This document shows, one piece after another, positions 1 to 6,843 of a DNA stretch of 7,926 nt. Source of the stretch: Bacteroidota bacterium (GTDB taxonomy: Bacteria > Bacteroidota > Bacteroidia > Bacteroidales > VadinHA17); contig DAOVLD010000068.1 of the NCBI GenBank assembly GCA_030631445.1, positions 1 to 7,926 on the forward strand, written 5' to 3'. The position numbers and the translations under genes were made by a program. The notes beneath the pieces were generated by a model that was given only the letters and a program-made list of their open reading frames with translations, was not told where the DNA came from and did no database searches. Every line of letters begins with the position of its first letter. Position 1 is the first letter of the stretch.

Positions 1-657
1 CATGTTTTATCTTTTGGGTTTGGTCAAAAACTTGAAAGCGATTTTGCTTTTGAGCTGAAAGGATTTGTGCCAATGGATTCATATTACGACCGGTATTATG
101 GGAAAACCGGGTGGAGTTCCCTTACGGTTTTGTCACTTGCAATAGGGCAGGGAGAATTGGGTATTACACCACTGCAAATGGCAAATATGACAGCTGCAAT
201 AGCCAACCATGGTTATTATTTTACTCCTCACATTATTAAGGAAATAGAGGGAGAAACAGTAATTGAAGAACGATTTTACAGTAAACATATAACAACTATT
301 GATTCTGTTTATTTCCCAATAATAATAGATGGAATGGATAGGTCAGTTAACGGTCCTCCGGGTAGTGGCAGCACAGCACGCATTGCCAGGATAAATGATA
401 TAACTGTATGCGGAAAAACAGGAACAGCTGAAAACCCGCACGGGGAGGATCATTCTATCTTTGTTGCATTTGCTCCGAAGGATAACCCGAAAATTGCACT
501 ATCGGTTTACGTTGAAAATGGCGGATTTGGAGCAACCTATGCGGCTCCCATTGCCAGTTTAATGGTTGAGAAATATTTGAAAAGGGAAATTACACGGCAG
601 TGGCTTGAGAATTATATTCTTGAAACAGACTTAATTCATAGTGAAAAGGAGAATTAA
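1..657 (+). CDS. mrdA: Penicillin-binding protein 2, C-terminal transpeptidase part (5' truncated by window)
   Basis: This is the last 218 codons of a class B penicillin-binding protein. Such proteins cross-link peptidoglycan in the periplasm during cell elongation. The frame is open from base 1, so the gene starts outside the window. The GTG at 67 is internal, because the residues before it (FGFGQKL, then ELKGFVP) read as typical PBP2 sequence. The KTG box of the active site is visible as CGKTGTAE, with KTGT encoded at 415-426. It is followed by HSIFVAFAP and a YAAPIAS segment, the usual end of the domain. The SxxK nucleophile motif and the SxN motif must lie upstream and cannot be checked. 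The segment GWSSLTVLSLAIGQGE before the KTG box is also characteristic of PBP2. The stop codon overlaps the start of rodA by 17 bases, which fits the elongasome operon in which PBP2 pairs with RodA. The assignment to the elongation PBP rather than the division PBP (FtsI) rests on the rodA partner and the residue pattern. Confidence 0.93.
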   Translation, partial: HVLSFGFGQKLESDFAFELKGFVPMDSYYDRYYGKTGWSSLTVLSLAIGQGELGITPLQMANMTAAIANHGYYFTPHIIKEIEGETVIEERFYSKHITTIDSVYFPIIIDGMDRSVNGPPGSGSTARIARINDITVCGKTGTAENPHGEDHSIFVAFAPKDNPKIALSVYVENGGFGATYAAPIASLMVEKYLKREITRQWLENYILETDLIHSEKEN

Positions 658-2065
658 CAAATGGTCTGAGATTGATTGGATAACAATCATCCTATATCTG
701 CTAATTGTAGTTCTGGGCTGGATCAACATTTACTCAGCGGTTTACAATGAAGAGCATGATAAGATTTTTGATTTGTCACAACGGTATGGCAAACAGATGA
801 TCCTCATTTTTGGTGCGTTGGTAATTGCCTTGATAGTTGTTGTTACCGATAATCGATTCTATTCGTTATTTGCATATTTTATTTATGCTATTGCAATTCT
901 GTTACTTATTGCTGTTTTGTTTGTCGGTAAAGAGATCCATGGTGCAAAATCATGGTTTGAATTTGGCCTCTTCAGGTTACAGCCTGCGGAGTTTGCTAAG
1001 GTCGGGACAGCAATGGCACTGGCAAGGTATGTAAGTTCAAAGAGTTTCAATATTAAAAATTCAAAAAACGTTTTCAATGCAGTGGTTATTATACTTATCC
1101 CTGCAATACTTATTTATATTCAACCAGATACAGGGTCGGCACTTGTATATTTCGCTTTTATACTTGTTCTTTACCGTGAAGGATTATCAGGAGGAATTTT
1201 ACTTATTGGCATTTTGATGATAGTACTGTTTATGCTGACTTTGATTATTGATAAAATGATCATAATAATTGCCCTTATGGTAGTTGGATATCTGGTTTTC
1301 TTAATTATTGACAGGAATATAAAAAGATTCCTGATAGCAGCATTGATATATAGTGGTCTGTCAGGAACTTTTTTCGGACTTAAAGAATTTGCCGGTTTAG
1401 GATTGTCAGTTTATTTTATTCTTTTTCTTTCTTTAATTATTTCAGGATTTATATATAGTTTTTTCATTTATTTTTATAGAATCCGTAAAGCTGTATTGAT
1501 ATACATGTTAATGTTTGGAAGTATTATTTTTACATTTACAGTTAACTATGCCTTTAATAATATATTAAAACCCCATCAGCAGAAAAGAATAAATATACTT
1601 CTCGGTATTGACTCTGATCCTTATGGTAGTGGTTATAATGTTAATCAATCAATTATTGCTATTGGTTCGGGTGGTTTTTCCGGCAAGGGTTTTTTGAAAG
1701 GAACGCAAACGAAATTTGAATTTGTCCCTGAACAAAGCACCGATTTTATTTTTTGTACCGTAGGTGAAGAATGGGGTTTTCTGGGTACAAGTTTAATAAT
1801 AATACTGTTTACAATTCTTCTTTTAAGGATACTTGTCCTTGCTGAAAGACAGAGATCCGGGTTTTGCAGGATATTTGGGTATTGTGTTTTTGCTATTCTT
1901 CTGTTTCATTTTGTTGTTAACATAGGAATGACTATTGGATTATTACCGGTTATTGGAATTCCACTGCCTTTTATGAGCTATGGAGGCTCTTCACTTTGGG
2001 CATTTACTATTTTGTTGTTTGTATTTCTACGGCTTGACATCAGCAAGCGGGAATATTTTATTTAG
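641..2065 (+). CDS. rodA: Rod shape-determining protein RodA (SEDS peptidoglycan glycosyltransferase)
   Basis: RodA polymerises lipid II into glycan strands at the inner membrane, together with PBP2. The 474-residue product is strongly hydrophobic with many membrane segments. SEDS landmarks appear in order: FRLQPAEFAK (111-120), QPDTGSA (161-167), KPHQQKR (310-316), GYNVNQSIIAIGSGG (331-345), the PEQSTDFIF loop (363-371) with the conserved Asp at 368, and the C-terminal PLPFMSYGGSS (441-451). The Asp matches the one essential in other RodA proteins (Asp262 in E. coli, from memory). The start is GTG at 641. An in-frame stop at 632-634 excludes anything earlier, the next in-frame Met is residue 53, and the ATG at 661 is out of frame. 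The start lies inside the end of mrdA, so the two genes are probably translationally coupled. The protein is about 100 residues longer than E. coli RodA. The extra sequence sits between QPDTG and KPHQQKR and appears to hold additional membrane helices. Confidence 0.95.
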   Translation: MKRRINKWSEIDWITIILYLLIVVLGWINIYSAVYNEEHDKIFDLSQRYGKQMILIFGALVIALIVVVTDNRFYSLFAYFIYAIAILLLIAVLFVGKEIHGAKSWFEFGLFRLQPAEFAKVGTAMALARYVSSKSFNIKNSKNVFNAVVIILIPAILIYIQPDTGSALVYFAFILVLYREGLSGGILLIGILMIVLFMLTLIIDKMIIIIALMVVGYLVFLIIDRNIKRFLIAALIYSGLSGTFFGLKEFAGLGLSVYFILFLSLIISGFIYSFFIYFYRIRKAVLIYMLMFGSIIFTFTVNYAFNNILKPHQQKRINILLGIDSDPYGSGYNVNQSIIAIGSGGFSGKGFLKGTQTKFEFVPEQSTDFIFCTVGEEWGFLGTSLIIILFTILLLRILVLAERQRSGFCRIFGYCVFAILLFHFVVNIGMTIGLLPVIGIPLPFMSYGGSSLWAFTILLFVFLRLDISKREYFI

Positions 2066-2077
2066 CGAATATTCCTG
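2048..2077. repeat. Inverted repeat between convergent rodA and acpH, possible shared terminator stem
   Basis: GGAATATT at 2050-2057 is complementary to AATATTCC at 2068-2075, with a 10-base loop. A G-T wobble (2049/2076) and a C-G pair (2048/2077) extend the stem to ten pairs. It spans the last codons and stop of rodA and ends two bases before the acpH stop codon, where a bidirectional terminator would be expected. No T-run follows it on either strand and it is AT-rich, so termination is only a suggestion. Confidence 0.35.
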
Positions 2078-2079
2078 GT

Positions 2080-2703
2080 TTAGCCCGATTCTTTGAGATA
2101 ATTAGTTCGTGGATATTCTAAACTAATATTATATTCTTCTTCAACAAAATTGATCAGAAGAGGAAAGAATTCCACAAAATCTTCCCGGAAAGCTGAATAG
2201 TTCTTTTTCAATTCCCTTACAGACTGCCACGATTTTTTTGGCAACGATGTTCTGCCACTCATTTTTTTAAAGGTTTTTTTTATTCCGTTAATAGTGCCGT
2301 ATGTGGTAATCCAGTTTTCATTCAAACATGTTGGAAGGAAATCTTTTATTTCCTTAGGCAAGAAAGCATAATGAATGAAAAGATTGTCGTAAAATTGAGA
2401 GATAAAATCTGATAGTGGTTGCTGCGAGAAGTTTTCCCATTCAAGAGTTAGAAAATGGTCGTAAAAAATATCTACGATAACACCGGAATATCTACGGTAT
2501 TTTTGGTATAAAATTGCCTTACTATGGTGAACAATAGGATGATGATCGGTGAAGTCGTCAATGCTCCGGTGAAGAAGAATGCCTTTTTTTATCAGGTCAG
2601 GATAGTTGTTATAGTTGCTCCCTTTGACATAATCGCCAATAAAATTCCCGATACTGATTTCGTCAGAATTTCCTGAAAGATACACATGTGCTAGAAAGTT
2701 CAT
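2080..2703 (-). CDS. acpH: Acyl carrier protein phosphodiesterase (ACP hydrolyase, AcpH/DUF479 family)
   Basis: The predicted enzyme hydrolyses the 4'-phosphopantetheine arm from holo-acyl carrier protein in the cytosol, turning over the cofactor used in fatty-acid synthesis. The 207-residue product is close to the roughly 190 residues of E. coli AcpH and begins with the same MNFLAH sequence. Family motifs in order are GNFIGDYVKG (19-28), GILLHRSIDDFTDHHP (41-56) and DIFYDHF (78-84). Their His and Asp residues would form the metal site of this HD-like fold. The ATG at 2703 is chosen because homology starts exactly there. The open frame continues 78 codons further upstream, but that part is low-complexity, shows no family similarity and would overlap the start of the divergent gene. 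The gene stands alone on its strand, convergent with rodA (14 bases apart). The biological need for this enzyme is unclear even in E. coli, and substrate identity here rests on family membership. Confidence 0.85.
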   Translation of the reverse strand: MNFLAHVYLSGNSDEISIGNFIGDYVKGSNYNNYPDLIKKGILLHRSIDDFTDHHPIVHHSKAILYQKYRRYSGVIVDIFYDHFLTLEWENFSQQPLSDFISQFYDNLFIHYAFLPKEIKDFLPTCLNENWITTYGTINGIKKTFKKMSGRTSLPKKSWQSVRELKKNYSAFREDFVEFFPLLINFVEEEYNISLEYPRTNYLKESG

Positions 2704-2844
2704 GGTTCTGTTGTCTTCTATTAATATGATGTACAAAATGGTGAAAAGGTTGCTCCAAAATGATTTTTTTTGCAGAAAAAAACTGACTATGTGATAATTA
2801 TATATAGCTAAACCAAATTCATGATTTTTAACATGTTTATCAAA

Positions 2845-2876
2845 CCTGTTTTTGTGAATGCAAAAGATTACATTTG
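2845..2876 (+). promoter_or_regulatory. Candidate Bacteroidota-type promoter for the cPGS-like gene
   Basis: TACATTTG at 2869-2876 matches the Bacteroidota -7 consensus TAnnTTTG exactly. Twenty bases upstream, where a TTTG -33 element is expected, there is only CCTG (2845-2848), a weak match. A better TTTG at 2851-2854 is too close. Transcription would begin roughly at 2880-2885, leaving a leader of about 45-50 bases before the ATG at 2931. The rest of the 227-base divergent gap (2704-2930) is AT-rich, and I see no operator, riboswitch or clear promoter for acpH in it. Confidence 0.4.
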
Positions 2877-2920
2877 TTTTACTTTTTTTTATTTGAAATT
2901 CAATACTAAAACATAAAAAA

Positions 2921-2926
2921 AGGAGG
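2921..2926 (+). promoter_or_regulatory. Perfect Shine-Dalgarno AGGAGG before the cPGS-like gene
   Basis: AGGAGG lies four bases upstream of the ATG at 2931, in an A-rich context. It fixes this ATG as the start. None of the other visible starts in the window (rodA, acpH, the transporter, pgi, gpsA) has such a sequence. That fits the general lack of Shine-Dalgarno use in Bacteroidota and makes this gene the exception. Confidence 0.75.
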
Positions 2927-2930
2927 AAAA

Positions 2931-4280
2931 ATGGCAAAGAAAAATGTCATAATAATTGGTGCCGCCGGAAGGGATTTTCATAATTTCAATACATACTTTC
3001 GCGGCAATGAGGATTATAATGTTATTGCTTTTACAGCTGCGCAGATACCTGATATTGATGGCAGGAAATACCCTGCTGAATTAGCCGGAAACCTCTACCC
3101 TAATGGTATTCCTATTTATGGTGAAGAGGAATTAACAAAACTTATCACCGATTATAATGTAGATGATTGTGTGTTTTCATATAGTGATGTCACTTACCAA
3201 AAGACAATGTCAGTAAGTGCAATTGTTAATGCTGCAGGAGCTAACTTTGTTTTACTGGGACCTGAAGATACTATGGTCAAAAGTAAAAAACCGGTAATTT
3301 CTGTGTGTGCAGTACGTACCGGATGTGGAAAAAGTCAGACATCAAGACGAGTTATAGAAATTTTAATGGAAAAAGGACTTAAAGTGGTTGCAATCAGACA
3401 CCCCATGCCATATGGCGATCTTGTTGCGCAAAAAGTCCAGAGATTTGCTGATGTAGAAGACCTGGCAAAACATAATTGTACTGTCGAAGAGATGGAAGAA
3501 TATGAACCACATGTTGTCAGGGGGAACGTTATTTATGCCGGTGTGGATTATGAGGCAATCCTGCGTGAAGCTGAGGTGGATCCTAAAGGATGTGATGTTA
3601 TTCTATGGGATGGGGGTAATAATGATTTTTCATTTTACAAATCAGATCTTTCTATCACGGTAACTGATCCGCATCGTGCCGGTCATGAGTTGAAATATTA
3701 CCCTGGAGAAGTTACATTACGCCTGGCTGATGTAGTTATTATTAACAAGATGGATAGTGCTGCACCTGAGGATATTCAAACTGTCAGGGAAAGCATTGAA
3801 AAAGTAGCCCCTGATGCAATTGTTATAGATGCCGCTTCACCAATTAAAGTGGATGATCCTTCAGTGATCAAAGGGAAAAAAGTGCTTGTGGTTGAGGATG
3901 GTCCAACTCTTACTCATGGGGGAATGAAAATCGGTGCCGGTACAGTAGCAGCCAGGAAATTTGGTGCCGCCGGGATAATTGACCCACGTCCGTTTACTGT
4001 TGGAAAACTTTCGGAGACTTTTGAAATATACCCGAATATCGGAACTCTGTTGCCGGCAATGGGATATGGTGAACAACAGTTGAAAGACCTTGAGGAAACG
4101 ATAAATAATACTGAGTGTGACTCGGTGGTTATTGGAACACCGATTGATCTGAACAGGATCATAAATATTCAGAAACCCAATACCAGGGTATATTATGATC
4201 TTCAGGTAATTGGCAATCCTAATCTTGAAGAGATAATTGATGAGTTTGTAAAGAGCAGAGAGCTAAGAGCAGAGAGCTGA
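2931..4280 (+). CDS. Cyclic 2,3-diphosphoglycerate synthetase-like P-loop protein / predicted GTPase
   Basis: The 449-residue protein resembles the archaeal cyclic 2,3-diphosphoglycerate synthetase family (COG2403-type predicted GTPases). In Methanothermus fervidus the enzyme cyclises 2,3-diphosphoglycerate using ATP. Residues 1-120 form a Rossmann-like domain opening with VIIIGAAGRDFHNFN (6-20). A second domain carries a P-loop, VRTGCGKSQTS (128-138), with Lys134 and Ser135. A possible Walker B follows at VILWDGGNND (223-232). INKMD (271-275) resembles the NKxD guanine-specificity motif and favours GTP over ATP. The later segments THGGMKIGAG (328-337) and IDPRPFTVG (350-358) look conserved. 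There are no membrane segments, so it should be cytosolic. The start is ATG after AGGAGG. It is monocistronic, divergent from acpH and convergent with the transporter gene, so context gives no pathway. No 2-phosphoglycerate kinase is present to supply the archaeal substrate. The last nine codons and the stop lie inside a heptamer repeat. Family placement is fairly secure; activity in this bacterium is not. Confidence 0.8.
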   Translation: MAKKNVIIIGAAGRDFHNFNTYFRGNEDYNVIAFTAAQIPDIDGRKYPAELAGNLYPNGIPIYGEEELTKLITDYNVDDCVFSYSDVTYQKTMSVSAIVNAAGANFVLLGPEDTMVKSKKPVISVCAVRTGCGKSQTSRRVIEILMEKGLKVVAIRHPMPYGDLVAQKVQRFADVEDLAKHNCTVEEMEEYEPHVVRGNVIYAGVDYEAILREAEVDPKGCDVILWDGGNNDFSFYKSDLSITVTDPHRAGHELKYYPGEVTLRLADVVIINKMDSAAPEDIQTVRESIEKVAPDAIVIDAASPIKVDDPSVIKGKKVLVVEDGPTLTHGGMKIGAGTVAARKFGAAGIIDPRPFTVGKLSETFEIYPNIGTLLPAMGYGEQQLKDLEETINNTECDSVVIGTPIDLNRIINIQKPNTRVYYDLQVIGNPNLEEIIDEFVKSRELRAES

Positions 4281-4300
4281 GAGCTGAGAGCAAAGTGCAA
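4252..4300. repeat. Heptanucleotide tandem repeat, seven units, consensus AGAGCWG
   Basis: Seven consecutive 7-base units fill this stretch exactly. The first five read AGAGCAG, AGAGCTA or AGAGCTG, and the last two (AGAGCAA, AGTGCAA) are decayed. The array begins inside the cPGS-like gene and encodes its last residues (SRELRAES) and stop codon, then runs into the gap before the convergent transporter gene. Confidence 0.9.
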
Positions 4301-4312
4301 GGATTCAGCAAC

Positions 4313-4330
4313 AGTAACCAGTTACTTTTT
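4313..4330 (+). terminator. Weak terminator candidate downstream of the cPGS-like gene
   Basis: AGTAA (4313-4317) and TTACT (4322-4326) can pair around a four-base loop, and the run of five T ending at 4330 follows directly. The stem is short and AT-rich. It is oriented for the + strand gene ending at 4280; no T-run follows it on the other strand. It lies just beyond the stop codon of the convergent transporter gene. Confidence 0.35.
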
Positions 4331-4331
4331 A

Positions 4332-5243
4332 TTATGCTTTATTTTTGGCTCTTTTTTTCTTCATAAGCATTTTTCCGGTAGTTATAGCAATAACTCCGAA
4401 AATAGTAAGCATTCCTCCGATTACCTGGAACGTATCGGGGAAAATATGAAAATACAAATAGGCGCTTAATAATACAAACAAGCTTCTTGTGCTGAGTACA
4501 AGTGAGTTCCTTGTTGCTTCAATATACTTGAAAGCTTCGTATGCAAGAACAATTGTAATAAGTGTTTCCAGTATTGAACCTATTGACATGTTAATTAAAG
4601 CCCGGGAAGAGATTTCTAAATCAGCGGATGAGAAAAGAAATAGAATTACAAATGAAACAAATAACAGTAAAACGCGGACAAATGACAGCTCTGACCCTTC
4701 TATATATTGATTATATTTTCTGGCAATAATAGCTGCAATGGAAAAGAAAAATGAAGCAAGGACAACATATGCAGTCCCTTCAAGAAACAAATTCTCCCAG
4801 GTGAAAGATGGATTGTAGTTGATAAGAAAAATGCCGCCAAGAGTAATAAGTATTCCTGCTATTTCAATCCGGTTAAATCTTTCTTTCAGAAGGGTTATTC
4901 CCAGGATCGTTACAAAAATAGGCCCTATATTACCTATAAAGGAAACAATTGCCGGATTTTCCATTTTGTCAATGGCAATATAGAAAAGTCCGGTAGCTAA
5001 TGCCTCAAGTACTGCGATTACAATATTTACCCATAAACCTTTTCCACGTATTGTTGATAGTTTCCTTTTACGGTATATGATATAAATGGAGTTCCAGACT
5101 AATCCCATGCCGAACCAACACACCCCAAATTGGACCATTTGTATCTCCAGTAAAGCAGCTTTGCTGAATACAAATGAATTTGCCAGGGCAAATGATGCTC
5201 CTAATGCAAAAAGATATCCTTTGTTTCTTGGATTCATTGACAT
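4332..5243 (-). CDS. EamA/DMT-superfamily membrane transporter
   Basis: The 303-residue product has the composition of a ten-helix drug/metabolite transporter made of two EamA repeats, roughly residues 8-143 and 157-293. The end of the first repeat is typical of the family: SFIGNIGPIFVTILGI, then LLKERFNRIEIAGILITLGG. The second repeat ends in a similar helix pair before a very basic tail (KKKRAKNKA), expected on the cytoplasmic side. The frame extends to a TTG at 5252, but ATG at 5243 is a better start; ATG at 5237, two codons later (MNPRNKGYLF), is equally possible. There is no Shine-Dalgarno sequence. The gene follows pgi on the same strand after about 62 bases with no visible terminator, so co-transcription is possible. 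Family members export or import amino acids, sugars, nucleotide precursors or drugs. The substrate cannot be told from sequence, and the pgi neighbour is not enough to suggest a sugar. Confidence 0.88.
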   Translation of the reverse strand: MSMNPRNKGYLFALGASFALANSFVFSKAALLEIQMVQFGVCWFGMGLVWNSIYIIYRKRKLSTIRGKGLWVNIVIAVLEALATGLFYIAIDKMENPAIVSFIGNIGPIFVTILGITLLKERFNRIEIAGILITLGGIFLINYNPSFTWENLFLEGTAYVVLASFFFSIAAIIARKYNQYIEGSELSFVRVLLLFVSFVILFLFSSADLEISSRALINMSIGSILETLITIVLAYEAFKYIEATRNSLVLSTRSLFVLLSAYLYFHIFPDTFQVIGGMLTIFGVIAITTGKMLMKKKRAKNKA

Positions 5244-5305
5244 GTGAATCAAATAAGTTAATCGACGAAGATAGAAAATTTATGAACGACAGGTGAAAAG
5301 AGATC

Positions 5306-6652
5306 TTAAAATATGTTCTTTCTTATCCTAACGGATTCCTCTTCAAATCCGGGTTTGCCAAGAAGAGCAAACATGTTCTTCTTGTAAGCTTCCACACCGG
5401 GCTGATTAAAAGGGTTTATTCCAATCAGATATCCGCTTACAGGACATGCTTTTTCAAATAAGTAGATAAGTTGTCCGAGATAGAATTCGTTCAGAGAAGG
5501 TATTTCAATATGTATGTTGGGAACTCCTCCGTCAACATGGGCAAGCATAGTTCCAATTTCAGCCATCTTGTTCACTTCATCCAGTGATTTACCAGCAAGG
5601 TAATTCAACTTATCAAGATTAGTTTTATCATGTGGGATAGTTAATTGCTTATTGGATTTGGTAATAGAAACCACAGTCTCAAACATTGTCCTCTCACCTT
5701 CCTGTATGTATTGTCCCATTGAATGCAGATCGGTTGTGAAATCAACGCTTGAAGGGTAGATGCCTTTGCCTTCTTTTCCCTCACTTTCGCCATACAATTG
5801 CTTCCACCATTTAGCAAGGAACCGGAGTTTTGGATTATAATTAACGAAAATCTCGATTTTTCTGCCATGCCGGTATAACAAATTACGTATGATAGAATAT
5901 TGAATTGCCGGATTTTTTTCAGGTGTAATATCCAACCCTGTGATTTTCTCCATGAATCGTGCTCCCTCAATCAGGTTATTAATTGAGACACCTGCCAATG
6001 CAATAGGAAACAGTCCAACAGGTGTAAGTACTGAAAACCTTCCACCAACATCATCAGGAATTACAAATGTTTTATAGCCTTCCTCATTTGCAAGTTGTTT
6101 TAGCGCTCCTTTTTTTTCGTCGGTAATGGCTACTATCCTTTTACCAGCTTGTTTTTTACCAATCTTTGATTCCAGATGATTCTTCAGTATTCTGAATGCC
6201 AGAGCCGGCTCAGTGGTTGTCCCGGATTTGGAGATAACAACAATTCCATAGTTCTTATCATCAATTACTTCAAGCAAATCGGAAAGATAATCCTGGCTTA
6301 GATTTTGCCCAGCGAACATGATAAGAGGCGCTTTCCTGGTTGTAAGTAACTGATCAAAGCTGTGATTAAGAGCTTCGATTACGGCTTTTGCCCCCAGATA
6401 TGAACCTCCGATACCAACAACCACAACAACATCAACCTCATTGCGCAACTCGTTAGCGACTGCAATTATCTCACGTGTCTGTTTATCATTGATAGCCGAG
6501 GGAAGATTTAGCCAACCCAGGAAATCGCTGCCCGCTCCTGTTTTTTCATGCAATAATTTTAGTTTCTCCATGGCGGGGACCATCTGTTTGCTATATTCAT
6601 CTTCCGGTAAAAAATTTAGTGCCCGGGTGATATTTAGTTTTATTGACTCCAT
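5306..6652 (-). CDS. pgi: Glucose-6-phosphate isomerase
   Basis: Pgi interconverts glucose-6-phosphate and fructose-6-phosphate in the cytosol, for glycolysis and gluconeogenesis. At 448 residues it is the short bacterial form seen in Bacillus rather than the roughly 550-residue enterobacterial or eukaryotic form. Visible landmarks are [10 protein letters not shown] (78-87), the phosphate-binding SKSGTTTEP (141-149), [11 protein letters not shown] (203-213), the catalytic Glu in GESEGK (Glu289), the catalytic His in DLHSMGQY (His310) and the C-terminal family signature [18 protein letters not shown] (407-424), ending in the catalytic Lys424. All key residues are present, so it should be active. 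The ATG at 6652 is the natural start. gpsA lies upstream on the same strand but 259 bases away, so pgi may have its own promoter. I found no convincing TAnnTTTG box in that gap. Confidence 0.97.
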   Translation of the reverse strand: MESIKLNITRALNFLPEDEYSKQMVPAMEKLKLLHEKTGAGSDFLGWLNLPSAINDKQTREIIAVANELRNEVDVVVVVGIGGSYLGAKAVIEALNHSFDQLLTTRKAPLIMFAGQNLSQDYLSDLLEVIDDKNYGIVVISKSGTTTEPALAFRILKNHLESKIGKKQAGKRIVAITDEKKGALKQLANEEGYKTFVIPDDVGGRFSVLTPVGLFPIALAGVSINNLIEGARFMEKITGLDITPEKNPAIQYSIIRNLLYRHGRKIEIFVNYNPKLRFLAKWWKQLYGESEGKEGKGIYPSSVDFTTDLHSMGQYIQEGERTMFETVVSITKSNKQLTIPHDKTNLDKLNYLAGKSLDEVNKMAEIGTMLAHVDGGVPNIHIEIPSLNEFYLGQLIYLFEKACPVSGYLIGINPFNQPGVEAYKKNMFALLGKPGFEEESVRIRKNIF

Positions 6653-6681
6653 TGCTGTGTAGTATATATTATTTTAAGTAT

Positions 6682-6843
6682 TTATAATTTATTGTATCGG
6701 AATTTACTCACTTCGTTTATGAGATCCGTCATGTCTGCAGCGTGACTAAGTTCAATGTTTATGGCTTGATAATGGTTAATTTCATTATACTTTGTATTTT
6801 TAAGTCGATTGCTGACTGCCGACTGTAGACTGCTGACTATTAA
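6682..6843 (-). other. Unassigned 53-codon open frame upstream of pgi, possible gene remnant or small protein
   Basis: Between gpsA and pgi one minus-strand frame stays open for 53 codons, from just after a stop at 6844-6846 to TAA at 6682-6684. Its first dozen or so codons are heptamer repeat. The rest reads like a soluble helical protein end: NEINHYQAINIELS, then HAADMTDLINEVSKFR and YNKL. The only in-frame ATG, at 6732, would give just 16 residues. The spacing of the final helix faintly recalls the C-terminus of methyl-accepting chemotaxis proteins (small residues, then Leu-Val and Phe-Lys/Arg), but that is too weak for a call. It could be the tail of a gene whose front was lost at the repeat, a leader peptide before pgi, or chance. 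The stop lies 29 bases before the pgi ATG. Confidence 0.25.

Noticed and set aside
661..663. ATG as an alternative rodA start
   Set aside because: It is out of frame with RodA; the SEDS N-terminus requires the frame of the GTG at 641.
837..1077. Short open frames on both strands inside rodA
   Set aside because: They overlap conserved RodA sequence in other frames and have no independent support.
2704..2937. N-terminal extension of the acpH frame
   Set aside because: Low-complexity sequence with no family similarity. It would overlap the well-supported start of the divergent gene, and homology to AcpH begins exactly at the ATG at 2703.
3861..4162. Two overlapping minus-strand open frames opposite the cPGS-like gene
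   Set aside because: They lie wholly within a conserved coding region on the other strand and show no recognisable motifs; they are antisense shadows.
4252..4300. Possible CRISPR or iteron array
   Set aside because: The units are contiguous heptamers with no spacers, no cas or replication gene is nearby, and the array overlaps a gene end.
4489..4710. Plus-strand 73-codon frame opposite the transporter gene
   Set aside because: Antisense shadow of a well-formed EamA-type coding sequence.
5253..5305. Possible promoter in the pgi-transporter gap
   Set aside because: On the minus strand a TAAATTTT is one base off the TAnnTTTG box, but there is no -33 element and such matches are expected by chance in AT-rich DNA.
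5641..5970. 109-codon minus-strand frame inside pgi
   Set aside because: It is a shifted frame of the same strand over the catalytic region of pgi, whose own frame is intact.
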